A stretch of DNA of 64,000 nucleotides from Rhizobiaceae bacterium (GTDB lineage: Bacteria; Pseudomonadota; Alphaproteobacteria; Rhizobiales; Rhizobiaceae). Made by a program: the position numbers and the translations under genes. Location of the stretch: NCBI GenBank assembly GCA_025698895.1, contig JAILWO010000002.1, positions 62,001 to 126,000 on the forward strand, in the 5' to 3' direction. The notes beneath the pieces were generated by a model. The model did no database searches. It saw only the letters and a program-made list of their open reading frames with translations, and was not told the origin of the DNA. Of this stretch, positions 57,777 through 64,000 are shown in pieces. How positions within the stretch are numbered: position 1 is the first letter of the stretch; every line of letters starts with the position of its first letter.

Positions 57777-58412
57777 GTGGCAGAGAGGCCGAGTTCAGCC
57801 AGCACCGTCCCTAGTGGCCCAGCGATGGCCGGAGCGGCTGCGGTTTCTCTCCTGGCCGCTGCGGCTACCTCCGAGACGTTTGGCTGGCCACTTCCCGCCG
57901 CTGGGCTTGTGGCGAGCGTCTCCTTCGTAGTTCTCTTCCACCACGTCCTCGGATTGAACCTCGCTGACGGCTGGACGGGCAATTCCCGGCTGGACGTGTT
58001 CAAGCAGCAGATCAACGCCCTTCTCGTTACCTTCTTGATCGTGAAGGCCGCCAGCTTCGTCTGGGACGCCCCCGGCCAGCTGTTCTGCGATCCCGGGGTG
58101 CCCTGGAGGGTCGAACTGTTCCTGCTGGGGGCCTACACCCTTCCCGTTCTATCGGCCCTGGGTCAGGTCCGCGGAAAACCGCGGCACGCGTTTTGGGCAT
58201 ATCTCTGCCTCGTCTGGATCGCGCCCTGGTACGGCTTCTTCAACGGGGCCGTCCTGGCTGGCGCGGGCCTCGCGCTCGAATGTCCCGGCCGGACGTGGAT
58301 GCCCTACGCGGCGGCCTTCGCCGGAGGCATCCCGGCAACTTACATCGGCGTTTGGCTAGGACGATGGACAGGCCGCAGCGAACCGATGCGGTCTCCTTGG
58401 CAAACCCTGTAA
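57777..58412 (+). CDS. unknown membrane protein inside the ars cluster
   Basis: A 211-residue protein with about five hydrophobic segments and short loops: LPAAGLVASVSFVVLFHHVL, INALLVTFLIVKAASFVWDA, WRVELFLLGAYTLPVLSALG, WAYLCLVWIAPWYGFFNGAV and YAAAFAGGIPATYIGVWLGR. Cysteines occur at FCDPGVPW and LECPGR. The start is GTG at 57777 with GGGAGCGG upstream (ATG 57825 is an alternative). It sits between acr3 and a second arsC, so it probably takes part in arsenic handling. No family is recognised. Confidence 0.75.
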   Translation: MAERPSSASTVPSGPAMAGAAAVSLLAAAATSETFGWPLPAAGLVASVSFVVLFHHVLGLNLADGWTGNSRLDVFKQQINALLVTFLIVKAASFVWDAPGQLFCDPGVPWRVELFLLGAYTLPVLSALGQVRGKPRHAFWAYLCLVWIAPWYGFFNGAVLAGAGLALECPGRTWMPYAAAFAGGIPATYIGVWLGRWTGRSEPMRSPWQTL

Positions 58413-58421
58413 GGATCAATC

Positions 58422-58844
58422 ATGACGATCACGATCTACCACAATCCGGACTGCGGCACCTCGCGCAACACGCTAGCGATGATCCGCCAGTCGGGAGAGG
58501 AGCCGGAGGTGATCGAATACCTGAAGACCCCGCCCTCGCGCGAGAAGCTGAAGGAGTTGATCGCCGCGATGGGAACCACGCCCCGCGATCTCCTGCGCAG
58601 GAAGGGCACTCCTTACGAGGAGCTCGGCCTCGACTATCCGAAATGGACCGACGAGGACCTGATCGGCTTCATGCTCGAGCACCCGATCCTGATCAACCGC
58701 CCGATCGTGGTGACCCCGAAAGGGACGAAGCTCTGCAGGCCGTCGGAGACCGTGCTCGACATCCTGCCGAACCCGGACATCGGCCCGTTCACCAAGGACG
58801 ACGGCGAGGTCGTGATCGACGCCTCTGGAAGGCGCGTCAGGTAG
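58422..58844 (+). CDS. arsC2: glutaredoxin-coupled arsenate reductase (R773 type)
   Basis: A 140-residue enzyme of the E. coli R773 family. Catalytic Cys11 is in YHNPDCGTSRNTL, and the Arg-rich sites (RRKGTPYEEL, LINRPIVVTPKG) are intact. It reduces arsenate with glutathione and glutaredoxin. The cluster thus holds both mechanistic types of ArsC. It lies 10 bp after the unknown membrane protein gene. Confidence 0.96.
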   Translation: MTITIYHNPDCGTSRNTLAMIRQSGEEPEVIEYLKTPPSREKLKELIAAMGTTPRDLLRRKGTPYEELGLDYPKWTDEDLIGFMLEHPILINRPIVVTPKGTKLCRPSETVLDILPNPDIGPFTKDDGEVVIDASGRRVR

Positions 58845-58850
58845 ACCAAT

Positions 58851-58870
58851 CCTTCGAATTTCTTCGAAAT
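58851..58870. promoter_or_regulatory. predicted ArsR2 operator, upstream of arsR2
   Basis: Two TTCGAA elements (58853-58858 and 58863-58868), themselves palindromes, lie 10 bp apart: CCTTCGAATTTCTTCGAAAT. A related element is at 59257-59276, on the other side of arsR2 and in the reverse orientation. Confidence 0.6.
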
Positions 58871-58911
58871 ACGGGTTGACGGCTGGGTCGAGCAGGGGTA
58901 ATCGTATTTCC

Positions 58912-59238
58912 ATGAAACTCGAAAAAGCAGCGGCGCAGCTCGAAGCGCTTGGCAACCCGACCCGGCTGAACATCTACCGGATCCTCGTGCGCGCGGGTGG
59001 CGAAGGCCTCCCCGTGGGACGCATCCAAGAGAAGCTCGGCATCCCGGCCTCCACGCTGTCCCATCACTGCAAGCGGCTGATCGAAACGAGCCTCTGCACC
59101 CAGGAGCGGCAGGGAACGACGCTGATCTGCCGCGCCAACTATCCCGGCATGCAGGCGCTGATCGGCTACCTCGCCGACGAGTGCTGCGCCGACGGAAGCT
59201 GCCCGCCCGTGGCCCGCGAGACGGAGCAGGCCATGTAG
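58912..59238 (+). CDS. arsR2: ArsR-family repressor (second copy)
   Basis: A 108-residue winged-helix repressor of the same type as the gene at 55786. Recognition helix IPASTLSHHCKRLIE; the Cys set is C91, C92 and C97 (DECCADGSC) in the C-terminal tail. It is preceded by a dyad of TTCGAA elements, with a partial copy downstream before the flavoprotein gene, so it probably controls both its own gene and the flavoprotein/MFS pair. An in-frame ATG at 58876 would put the operator too close; 58912 is used. Confidence 0.94.
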   Translation: MKLEKAAAQLEALGNPTRLNIYRILVRAGGEGLPVGRIQEKLGIPASTLSHHCKRLIETSLCTQERQGTTLICRANYPGMQALIGYLADECCADGSCPPVARETEQAM

Positions 59239-59256
59239 CGTGTTTTTTTCCTCATT

Positions 59257-59276
59257 ATTTCGAATCTCCTAGAAGG
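59257..59276. promoter_or_regulatory. partial ArsR2 operator upstream of the flavoprotein gene
   Basis: ATTTCGAATCTCCTAGAAGG matches the reverse complement of 58851-58870 at 14 of 20 positions, keeping ATTTCGAA at the left end and GAAGG at the right. It lies 15 bp before the flavoprotein start. Confidence 0.45.
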
Positions 59277-59290
59277 ATGGAAGGTGCAAT

Positions 59291-60736
59291 ATGACAATCG
59301 ATGCAGGACTTCCCGTAGCGGTGATCGGAGCAGGTCCGGTCGGACTGGCGGCAGCCGCCCACCTCGTGAGCCGCGGACTCCGCCCCGTCGTCTTCGAGCG
59401 CGGCGACGCGGTCGGCGCCTCGGTGCGGGACTGGGGCCATGTCCGGGTGTTCTCGCCCTGGCGCTACAACGTCGACGAAGCCGCCCGCGCACTCCTGCAG
59501 CGGGCAGGATGGCGCGCTCCCGACCCGGACCACCTGCCGACCGGCGGAGAGATCGTGCGCGACTACCTGGAGCCGCTCGCGGCGCTTCCGGATATCGCGC
59601 CAAACCTCCTTCTGGGCGCGCGGGTGACTGCGGTCACGCGGCAAGGACTCGACAAGGTGACGTCAGGCAGCCGCGGCGAGCGTCCCTTCTCGGTGCGCTA
59701 CGTGGATCGCGGCGGAGAGGAGCGGAAGCTTTCCGCCCGTGCGGTTATCGACGCCTCCGGCACATGGACCAGCCCGAACCCTCTTGGCGTCGACGGGTTG
59801 CCTGCCATCGGCGAGACCGCGGCGGCCGGGCGCATCGCCTACGGCATCCCGGACGTGACCGGCAACGCCCGGACCGACTATGGCCGGAAGCGAATCCTGG
59901 TGGTCGGCAGCGGGCACTCGGCTATCAACGTCGCGCTCGCGCTTCTCGAACTTCAGGAAGCGGAACCAACGACCCAAGTCTTCTGGGCGCTGCGGAGGAA
60001 CCGGATCGAGAAGCTCCTCGGCGGCGGCCTCAACGACCAGCTGCCTGCGAGAGGCGCGCTCGGGCTCGCAGCCAAGCGGGCGATCGACCAAGGGAGGCTC
60101 GAGATGCTTGCGCCGTTCGCGGTAGAAAGCGTGGCGGTCCGGGGCGACAGCCTAGCCGTGGACGCGCTTCTCGGCGGCAGCCCCTTCTCGCTCGAGGTCG
60201 ACAGGATCGTCGTCGCCACGGGCTTTCGTCCGGACCTCTCTTTCCTGCGGGAGTTGCGCATTGAGCTGGATCCTGCAGTGGAAGCTCCTCCAGCCCTCTC
60301 TCCGCTGATCGATCCGAACCTGCATTCCTGCGGCACCGTCCCGCCGCACGGCATCGACGAACTCGCCCATCCGGAACCGGGGTTCGTGATCGTAGGCTCG
60401 AAATCCTATGGCCGCGCGCCGACGTTCCTGATGGCAACCGGATACGAACAGGTTCGCTCGGTGGTGGCGGAGATCGCCGGCGACCACAAGGCTGCGCGCG
60501 AGGTACATCTCGTGCTTCCCGAGACAGGAGTCTGCAGCGCGGGCCCCATCAGCGGAACGGCGACGGTGTCGGCTTCGGGCGGGTGCTGCGGCGGCCCCGC
60601 TCCGGCCGAGGTGGACGCCTGCTGCGTCGCGGACGCCGAGGCCAAGGCGGAAGGCCAGGCAGGCTGCGGATGCGGCGACCAGTCCGCGGCCCAGCAAACA
60701 GGGCGTCGACGCGCTCCGGCGGAAGTCGAACCGTGA
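59291..60736 (+). CDS. flavin-containing monooxygenase-like flavoprotein (ArsO/AioE-like) with Cys-rich tail
   Basis: A 481-residue FAD/NAD(P)H oxidoreductase (COG2072 class). FAD site VAVIGAGPVGLAAAAHLV, monooxygenase marks FSPWRYN and VIDASGTWTSPNPLG, NAD(P)H site ILVVGSGHSAINVALALL. The last 50 residues contain three Cys pairs or near-pairs: C432-C433, C444-C445 and C459/C461 (GGCCGG, DACCVAD, AGCGCGD), which look like an As(III)- or metal-binding tail. Comparable genes (called ArsO, or AioE in Agrobacterium) occur in ars and aio clusters, with no settled function. It is coupled to the MFS gene by a 4-bp overlap (GTGA). Confidence 0.9.
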   Translation: MTIDAGLPVAVIGAGPVGLAAAAHLVSRGLRPVVFERGDAVGASVRDWGHVRVFSPWRYNVDEAARALLQRAGWRAPDPDHLPTGGEIVRDYLEPLAALPDIAPNLLLGARVTAVTRQGLDKVTSGSRGERPFSVRYVDRGGEERKLSARAVIDASGTWTSPNPLGVDGLPAIGETAAAGRIAYGIPDVTGNARTDYGRKRILVVGSGHSAINVALALLELQEAEPTTQVFWALRRNRIEKLLGGGLNDQLPARGALGLAAKRAIDQGRLEMLAPFAVESVAVRGDSLAVDALLGGSPFSLEVDRIVVATGFRPDLSFLRELRIELDPAVEAPPALSPLIDPNLHSCGTVPPHGIDELAHPEPGFVIVGSKSYGRAPTFLMATGYEQVRSVVAEIAGDHKAAREVHLVLPETGVCSAGPISGTATVSASGGCCGGPAPAEVDACCVADAEAKAEGQAGCGCGDQSAAQQTGRRRAPAEVEP

Positions 60737-61986
60737 CCGCCCGGCATGCTCATGCCCTCGCTATCTGGGCTCTGGGACTGACCCAGATCGTCGGCTACGG
60801 CACGCTCTACTACAGCTTCGCCATACTCGCGCCGGCCATGGCTGCCGAATTCCGGTGGCCGGAGCAGTGGGTTTTCGGGGCCTTGTCGGCCGCGCTCCTG
60901 GCGGGCGGGCTCCTCGCCCCGACCGCTGGCCGTCTGGCGGATCGCTTCGGGGCCGGCCGCGTCATGACCGTCGGGTCGTTCGCGGCAGCGCTTGCGCTGC
61001 TCGCCTGCGGGCTCGCGCCGGAACGCGCCACTTTCGTCCTGGCGCTCGTCTCGATGGAACTGGCGTCCTGCTTCGTCCTTTACAGCACGGCGTTCGTCGC
61101 GATCGTCCAGCTCGGGGGCCGCAACGCCCAGCGCAGCATTACGCACCTGACACTGATCGCAGGCTTCGCCTCGACGCTGTTCTGGCCGCTGACAGCAACG
61201 CTCCATCAGCATCTCGCCTGGCGAGAGGTGTATGTCGTTTTCGCGGGCTTCAACCTTCTGCTGTGCCTTCCGATCCATGCCTGGATCGCAGCCCTTTCGC
61301 GCAGGTCGGGTGCAACCGAGGATACCGCATTGCCGTCAGCGCTTCCCCCGCGGCCCATGCTTTCCGATCCACGGAACCGGTCGCGCGCCTTCCTCCTGCT
61401 GCTGGCAGGGTTCGCCGCCGAAGGATTCGTCCTCTCGGCTATCCTCGTCCACATGGTCCCGCTGACTTCTGCCCTTGGCCTGGGAGCCGCCGGCCTGTTC
61501 ATCGCGAGCCTGTTCGGCCCTGCCCAGGTGGCAAGCCGATTGATCAACATGGTCTTCGGTGGCCGGCTTGCGCAGACGTGGCTTGCCGTCATTGCCGCGG
61601 CATTGCCGGCATCCGGCGTGCTGGTCCTCATCGCAACGACTCCCTGGCTTCCAGGCGCCGTGGCGTTCGCCATCCTGTTCGGGCTCGGCTCGGGCCTCAC
61701 CAGCATCGTCGGCGGCACTCTGCCGCTGGAGCTGTTCGGCCGGGAAAGGTACGGTGCCCGTCTCGGCTGGATAGCCGCTGCCCGGCAGCTCACTTCGGCA
61801 CTCGCGCCCTTCGCGTTGGCGTTGATGATGGCAAGCACCACGATCTCGACGTCGTTATGGGTTCTCGTCACGACGGGCGCGGCAGGACTTGTGGCGTTCT
61901 TCATGATCGCCATGGTCCAGCGGCATGCATTGCAGATGCGACATGACCCCGAATGCATCGGCGAAGCTGAGCTCGGCACCACATGA
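60733..61986 (+). CDS. MFS efflux pump, ArsK-like
   Basis: A 417-residue major-facilitator protein with about 12 hydrophobic helices. It has LADRFGAGRVMTVGSFAAAL, the MFS motif-A loop. It begins with GTG at 60733, overlapping the flavoprotein stop by 4 bp. ArsK of Agrobacterium tumefaciens GW4 is an MFS pump in an ars cluster that exports As(III), Sb(III) and trivalent organoarsenicals; the location and size fit, but identity as ArsK is inferred. Cys residues occur in the helices (LLACGLAPE, ELASCFVLY). Confidence 0.85.
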   Translation: MTARHAHALAIWALGLTQIVGYGTLYYSFAILAPAMAAEFRWPEQWVFGALSAALLAGGLLAPTAGRLADRFGAGRVMTVGSFAAALALLACGLAPERATFVLALVSMELASCFVLYSTAFVAIVQLGGRNAQRSITHLTLIAGFASTLFWPLTATLHQHLAWREVYVVFAGFNLLLCLPIHAWIAALSRRSGATEDTALPSALPPRPMLSDPRNRSRAFLLLLAGFAAEGFVLSAILVHMVPLTSALGLGAAGLFIASLFGPAQVASRLINMVFGGRLAQTWLAVIAAALPASGVLVLIATTPWLPGAVAFAILFGLGSGLTSIVGGTLPLELFGRERYGARLGWIAAARQLTSALAPFALALMMASTTISTSLWVLVTTGAAGLVAFFMIAMVQRHALQMRHDPECIGEAELGTT

Positions 61987-62660
61987 AATTCGTAGGCGAG
62001 GCACGGCACTCCCGGCGACTTTGCGCCGGACGGGAAAGAGTGTGCAGGATCTACCATTGGGCGGCCTCGGGAGGGATGTCCGAGAAGGTTCCAGCTCACG
62101 ACGATGCCCACCGTAACCTGAATGTCCGCCCTAGAAGATCCGTAGCCAGGAGCTGACCGTCTCCCTCCTGGCCCGTTTCAGGCAAAGTTTGCCCGTCAGC
62201 TTCGCGCCCCCTTGTCGGTCGTTCGCCAGCTATCCGGCTGTTACCAAAAGCTGTCACCCAATAAAGAAGAGAACAGCGCGGCGTGTTCTTAGTGGCAACG
62301 CGATCTTCCGATCGGCGCACTGCGTGCCTCGGGTGCAGCCGTCCGATGACGACCGCGTGACTAGCTACACCACGTCGACTAACGTCATCCCGACGATGCG
62401 ACTCATGAGGATATGCTGGGGGCATCTCGAACCTCTGTCAGACCGATGACGCATAACTATTTCTGCCGGTCGAGGGATCGTCGCGCCCTCGTTGCCGCCG
62501 CATGAGTAGATCCGAAGGCCCAAGCCCAAAACGAACTCTCCCGATTAAAAGTGCTTTCCTTTCATCATGTTATTGCACAGTTGGAAGATTTTTGATGGCT
62601 TGAGTTGAAAAATCTTCCAGCAAGGTGCTAACCTGAAAGAAAACAGGAAAGGGACTCCGC
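61987..62660. other. gene-free right flank of the ars cluster
   Basis: No gene is supported in these 674 bp. It contains the 28-bp repeat copy at 62197-62224 that matches 45887-45914, and just before the AAA-ATPase gene a perfect 12-bp inverted repeat at 62582-62593 and 62608-62619. A short AT-rich stretch at 62540-62640 differs from the GC-rich surroundings and probably holds the promoter of the next gene. Confidence 0.7.
62582..62619. promoter_or_regulatory. perfect inverted repeat upstream of ietA
   Basis: TGGAAGATTTTT (62582-62593) and AAAAATCTTCCA (62608-62619) are exact complements with 14 bp between. It could be an operator for the system or an RNA hairpin in the leader; the gene starts 42 bp further right. 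Confidence 0.6.
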
Positions 62661-63782
62661 TTGTCGTCGGCCGAAGGAAAAATCGAGAAGGACCTGGTTC
62701 AGCTGGCGCGCGTCGCGCTGTCGGGCCGTACCCAGGACGTAACGGCGCTGCTGCACCGGTTTGCGAAGAGCTACCGTGATAACGCGCCGGTGGTAGCGAC
62801 CGCCATAGCGGCCCTGCTGCGCGAAGCGCCGACGCGCTCTTCGCCGCTGCGGCGGCAGACGGAGGCCGTGCTGCCGGTGGATGTTGACACGCGCTTCCAT
62901 TTGCTGCGGATCGAGGAGCACCCGCTGTTTGAACATGAGCCGGTCTACGCGCCGGAGGTGAAGGCCACGCTGGAGACGATCGTCGCCGAGCGCCGGGGGA
63001 GTGCGGCGCTCCTCGAAGCGGGACTTGAGCCCAGCCGAACGGTCCTTTTCACGGGGGAGCCGGGCGTCGGGAAGACGCTCGCCGCGCGCTGGCTTGCGCG
63101 GGAACTGAACCGCCCGCTGCTGATTCTCGACCTTGCCGCAGTGATGAGCAGCTATCTCGGCCGAACCGGAACCAACCTGCGCCATGTTCTCGATTATGCG
63201 AAGTCACTGGATTGCGTTCTGCTGCTGGACGAGCTGGACGCGATAGCCAAGCGCCGCGACGACCGCGGCGAGATCGGGGAACTGAAGCGGCTCGTCACCG
63301 TCCTCCTGCAACAGATCGACGACTGGCCGCCGAAGAGCCTTCTCATCGCGGCGACGAACCATGCCGATCTTCTGGACCCGGCGCTCTGGCGGCGGTTCGA
63401 CGTCGAGCTGGAATTTCCCATGCCGGGCCGCGACGCCATCGAGGCCCATCTGCGGGCGGTGCTCGGCCCCGTCAGCGAAGGGGCGGAGGCGTGGTCGCGC
63501 GTCCTCGCGGTCGCGCTGGAGGGGCGATCCTTCAGCGATATCGACCGCGACGTGAAGGCCGTGCGCCGGAAAGCGGCTCTTGCGGGCGAGGCCGTCGATG
63601 GGCATCTGCCCGCGCTTTTGCAGGGCTATGCGGGCACCAAGGCCGCGCGCATAGCCCTCGCCGCGGAGCTTGTCGGCAGCGGTCTTCTCTCGCAGCGCGC
63701 CGCCCATGAACTGACGGGCGTTGCCCGCGAGACAATCAGGGCGCGGACGGTCCGCAGACCGAAGGAGCGTGGCCATGGCTAA
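62661..63782 (+). CDS. ietA: AAA+ ATPase of an IetAS-type defence / toxin-antitoxin pair
   Basis: A 373-residue AAA+ protein. The N-terminal part (1-100) is helical and not recognised; Walker A is GEPGVGKT at 132-139, Walker B VLLLDELDAIA at 186-196, followed by IAATNHADLLDPALWRRFD with the sensor and arginine-finger residues. The C-terminus has a small helix-turn-helix-like tail (SQRAAHELTGVARETIRART). Start is TTG at 62661 with GGAAAGGGA upstream. Its end overlaps the protease gene by 8 bp (ATGGCTAA). This pair matches ietAS (known as a plasmid-stability module in Agrobacterium and as an anti-phage system). Confidence 0.85.
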   Translation: MSSAEGKIEKDLVQLARVALSGRTQDVTALLHRFAKSYRDNAPVVATAIAALLREAPTRSSPLRRQTEAVLPVDVDTRFHLLRIEEHPLFEHEPVYAPEVKATLETIVAERRGSAALLEAGLEPSRTVLFTGEPGVGKTLAARWLARELNRPLLILDLAAVMSSYLGRTGTNLRHVLDYAKSLDCVLLLDELDAIAKRRDDRGEIGELKRLVTVLLQQIDDWPPKSLLIAATNHADLLDPALWRRFDVELEFPMPGRDAIEAHLRAVLGPVSEGAEAWSRVLAVALEGRSFSDIDRDVKAVRRKAALAGEAVDGHLPALLQGYAGTKAARIALAAELVGSGLLSQRAAHELTGVARETIRARTVRRPKERGHG

Positions 63783-64000
63783 GACCAATTTTCTGCTCGG
63801 CAAGGGGGAGCGCCTGACCGAGGACGTTGTCGTCCGGTCCGGCGGCGGCCCCAAGGCGCAGCCCTATACGTTCCAGCAGGCGCGCGCGCGTCTCGCGCCG
63901 ATGCTGGACCGGACGGTCAGTCAGATCAGGGCTCTGCCGCCGGAAGCCTGCCCGCAGGGCAAGGCCGTGGCCGCCGTGACCCTCAATCCCGAATTCATCG
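63775..64000 (+). CDS. ietS: subtilisin-like serine protease of the IetAS pair (3' truncated by window)
   Basis: Only the first 75 codons are in the window. It begins MAKTNFLLGKGERLTEDVVV and continues GGGPKAQPYTFQQARARLAP, the N-terminal region found in proteins partnered with this ATPase; the S8 catalytic triad lies further right and is not seen. The 8-bp overlap with the ATPase gene supports the pairing. The S8 assignment is based on this N-terminus and on the neighbour. Confidence 0.7.
   Translation, partial: MAKTNFLLGKGERLTEDVVVRSGGGPKAQPYTFQQARARLAPMLDRTVSQIRALPPEACPQGKAVAAVTLNPEFI

Overview
This window is high-GC DNA from an alphaproteobacterium, most likely a Rhizobiales member near Mesorhizobium/Aminobacter/Chelativorans. 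The signs are a CcrM-type methylase, the thrC - M16 peptidase - GNAT gene order, the smc/DsbA/DciA/mutY block, rpmH-rnpA-yidC, and rhizobial-style palindromic intergenic repeats. It holds about 67 protein-coding genes and two tRNA genes (Ser-GGA, Arg-ACG). No insertion sequence, CRISPR array or integrase is visible.

1-20.3 kb is core chromosome. A minus-strand operon runs thrC, M16 peptidase, acetyltransferase, then a membrane EAL phosphodiesterase with a degenerate GGDEF site. It is followed by a lipoprotein, a HAD phosphatase, ccrM, a four-gene Gtr-like glycosylation cassette (GT2, methyltransferase, GtrA, polytopic transferase), a HAD gene overlapping mutY, a DciA-like gene, a DsbA-like lipoprotein, smc, and a small gene that appears to start with CTG inside the smc stop codon.

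20.3-45.4 kb is mixed metabolic DNA. Two divergent operons for an unidentified sugar or sugar-acid pathway (Gfo/Idh dehydrogenase and TIM-barrel epimerase on the left; epimerase, enolase-superfamily dehydratase and FadR-type repressor on the right) share an intergenic region with two perfect FadR-type operator palindromes. Several regulator/enzyme pairs follow (AraC/SDR, LysR/hydrolase, TetR/NmrA with two tandem operators). Then come msrA, a Vat-like acetyltransferase, yidC-rnpA-rpmH, and a TVP38 / flavin disulfide reductase / orphan histidine kinase group ending at tRNA-Arg.

45.6-64 kb is an accessory region directly 3' of tRNA-Arg. It carries a complete arsenite-oxidation locus (aioX-aioS-aioR, then aioB-aioA-cytochrome c-moeA-nitroreductase) and a resistance locus (arsR, thioredoxin-type arsC, acr3, an unknown membrane protein, glutaredoxin-type arsC, a second arsR, a flavoprotein with a Cys-rich tail, and an MFS pump). 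AioX/AioS/AioR should sense periplasmic arsenite and activate a textbook sigma-54 promoter upstream of aioB, preceded by two matching palindromes 33 bp apart. AioBA oxidises arsenite to arsenate and passes electrons to the cytochrome c. The two ArsC enzymes, Acr3 and the MFS pump clear arsenic from the cytoplasm. The window ends in an AAA ATPase plus the start of a subtilisin-like protease, matching the IetAS anti-phage / toxin-antitoxin pair, so the accessory region probably continues past the right edge.

All identifications come from reading motifs and gene order; no database search was run.
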